From Epiperipatus broadwayi (Eukaryota; Onychophora; Udeonychophora; Euonychophora; Peripatidae): 64,000 bases of DNA. The notes beneath the pieces were generated by a model. It did not search any database and was not told the origin of the DNA. It saw nothing but the letters and a program-made list of their open reading frames with translations. The stretch lies in contig JAQFVV010006312.1 in NCBI GenBank assembly GCA_028023455.1, positions 2,831,898-2,895,897 on the forward strand, written 5' to 3'. The translations under genes were made by a program, and so were the position numbers. Below are positions 62,494 to 64,000 of the stretch, piece by piece; position 1 is the first letter of the stretch, and each line of letters starts with the position of its first letter.

Positions 62494-62781
62494 ATGCGAT
62501 TCCAAATGGATTTCAATAAAACGGGAAAAAAGTTTTTTATTGAAAAAAGTAAAAAGATGGCATTACATCTTGACAAAATAAATAAAATAAAAGAGGAAGT
62601 GAAAGATATATCTAATTGTCTTTGTGTTTCATGGACGGATTATGTAATCATGCAAAACTATTCTTTATCTTCTTTGCAGCTTTTTTCTTTTGGAATTTGG
62701 ATGGCAGTATTCATTGTGGCTACTATTAAAGATTTCATACTAAAATTTTTTGCTCATCATTACCATCAAAAATACAAATAA
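62494..62781 (+). CDS. candidate small single-span membrane protein, 95 residues
   Basis: Intact ORF with balanced codon use compared with other ORFs in the window. A Lys-rich amphipathic N-terminus (residues 1-40, KKMALHLDKINKIKEEVKDI) could form a coiled-coil-like helix. A probable membrane span follows at about residues 58-78 (LQLFSFGIWMAVFIVATI) and then a short basic His/Lys tail (FAHHYHQKYK). The start is the first ATG; a second in-frame Met (residue 5) is 12 bp further on. AATAAA occurs about 55 bp after the stop (near 62836). No family recognised. It could be a real single-exon gene, the last exon of a gene, or a chance ORF. No promoter or splice signal decides this. Confidence 0.3.
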   Translation: MRFQMDFNKTGKKFFIEKSKKMALHLDKINKIKEEVKDISNCLCVSWTDYVIMQNYSLSSLQLFSFGIWMAVFIVATIKDFILKFFAHHYHQKYK

Positions 62782-62789
62782 TTATAAAT

Positions 62790-64000
62790 TAATTAATTAA
62801 TACTAATTATCTTTACATATAAAATAATACATCTAAATAAAAGCCAACAATTTACTTTCCATTATTTGAACAACTAAAGTTAAATTATGTGGTCGTTTTT
62901 CAAAAAAACAACTAAACTTTCTAAGCAGAAGTATAGATTAATATAATATCATATGTTCCAAGTAAGTTCGATGTGTACAGTGCAATATTAAGTCTTTAAT
63001 TAGTTAACAACAACAAAACTTAAGTATGAAACATTTTAAAATAAACTCTAACAATACATAATAAATTTTCATTTACTATCTATCATTATATGTTATAAAT
63101 TAAATAATTATATTGATGCTCTTGGCAACAGTAAACCATTTATAAATGTTAAGTTTATAATATTACCAAAAAATAAAGAATAATGCAGTCATAAATCACA
63201 TGATTCACTGAAGCAAATTGTTTCCTTTAGGTAGAAGAAATTCTATAACGCCATTTCCATACCTTACAATTGCAATAGTAATTTCACTGATAGCAAACAT
63301 ATGGTGATATTCTTTGTTTTTAAAGTGTGAAATTATAGGATAGGTGCTTTAAGATTATAAAATAGCTAAAGAGCCAGCTTTTAATTTGTCAAAACATATG
63401 TATTAAGGGTACCCTCGTTCATACTGATAGTATTGTAACTTAATAACATTCAAGTTTATTTAAAGTTTATCTCTATAAAAAGCAAATGTTCTACAAATAT
63501 TCTTAATTTTTTTAAATGTAGTTAACAAGTTATATATATACACAGAATAAAAAGTTACCCATTAAAATATACTATATATAAATTTGAATTATAATGGCGT
63601 GGATACTAACAATATATATACATATTAATTAAACAGAAGTACTTTCGAATACCAACTGAAATAAGATACATAAAAACAGACATTAAGTAATATTTAACAT
63701 CTGTATATATAGATATTAGCAATATTAACATAATAAATAAACATTCTGCCAATATCGATAGACATAGGTCTTAAAAAATCACGTGATGTCTTTTTTGTCT
63801 ACATTATTTCAGTTGATAATGTTTACAGCGAAATCGAAAGTATTTCTGTTGAATTAATATATATGTATTGTTGTTATCTACTGTTATTATAATTTAAAAT
63901 TTGCATATATAAACATAATTATTTTTTAACTTAGTAGTTGTTAAGTAGCATTGTAAAAAGTTAGTAAATTAAAGAACTCAGTTCAAGTTATAAACGTCAT
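62790..64000. other. AT-rich non-coding DNA
   Basis: No gene or repeat end recognised up to the end of the window. Confidence 0.5.

Overview
This window looks like a gene-poor, very AT-rich stretch (by eye about a quarter GC or less) of an animal nuclear genome. I found no operons, bacterial-style ORFs, rRNA or CRISPR array, and no convincing multi-exon gene. The mix of Penelope-like elements (PLEs), a piggyBac-type element, tRNA-derived SINEs and long AT, CA and TAA microsatellites suggests an invertebrate metazoan. The sequence alone does not settle the phylum. Many repeat copies show CGA-to-TGA and CG-to-CA/TG changes, which suggests methylated repeats in the germ line.

Layout. 1-3.3 kb: AT-rich DNA with one possible coding relic. 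3.3-5.5 kb: a tRNA-derived SINE, a head-to-head pair of PLE 3' ends with a hammerhead-like motif, and a 340-bp repeat (family C) inserted with a 13-bp target-site duplication. 7.3-9.3 kb: a 45-bp minisatellite and the best copy of repeat family A, a SINE-like element with a well-formed type I hammerhead ribozyme. 11.5-15.7 kb: a tRNA-like relic, a motif-dense possible regulatory island, a second SINE and a family A relic. 17.4-25.6 kb: five repeat insertions (three fold-backs, two family A copies), one of them a PLE endonuclease region, plus a 104-bp TA tract. 26.4-27.4 kb: a decayed LINE reverse transcriptase on the minus strand. 31-33 kb: a third SINE and a family A fold-back. 36.7 kb: a pure (TAA)40 tract. 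40.7-45.1 kb: a diverged tandem duplication, family C between direct repeats, a 336-bp hairpin MITE, and a family B fold-back with a 15-bp target-site duplication. 48.5-49.5 kb: a fourth SINE and a non-autonomous piggyBac element with TTAA ends. 52.6-55.5 kb: an unidentified coding relic and two islands of higher GC. 58.4-59.8 kb: a PLE relic with reverse transcriptase, GIY-YIG endonuclease and a 3' hammerhead-like motif. 62.5 kb: a 95-residue ORF with one likely membrane span, the only weak candidate for a live gene.

The main pattern is a set of short retroelements that (i) carry hammerhead or hammerhead-like ribozymes with a tiny helix III, in three unrelated sequence families, and (ii) repeatedly occur as head-to-head inverted pairs, with truncated 5' ends meeting in the middle and 3' ends pointing outward. 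In two cases the whole inverted structure sits inside one target-site duplication. This suggests the inversion forms during integration, through PLE-type target-primed reverse transcription from both sides. The mechanism is inference; the repeats, junctions and duplications can be read directly.
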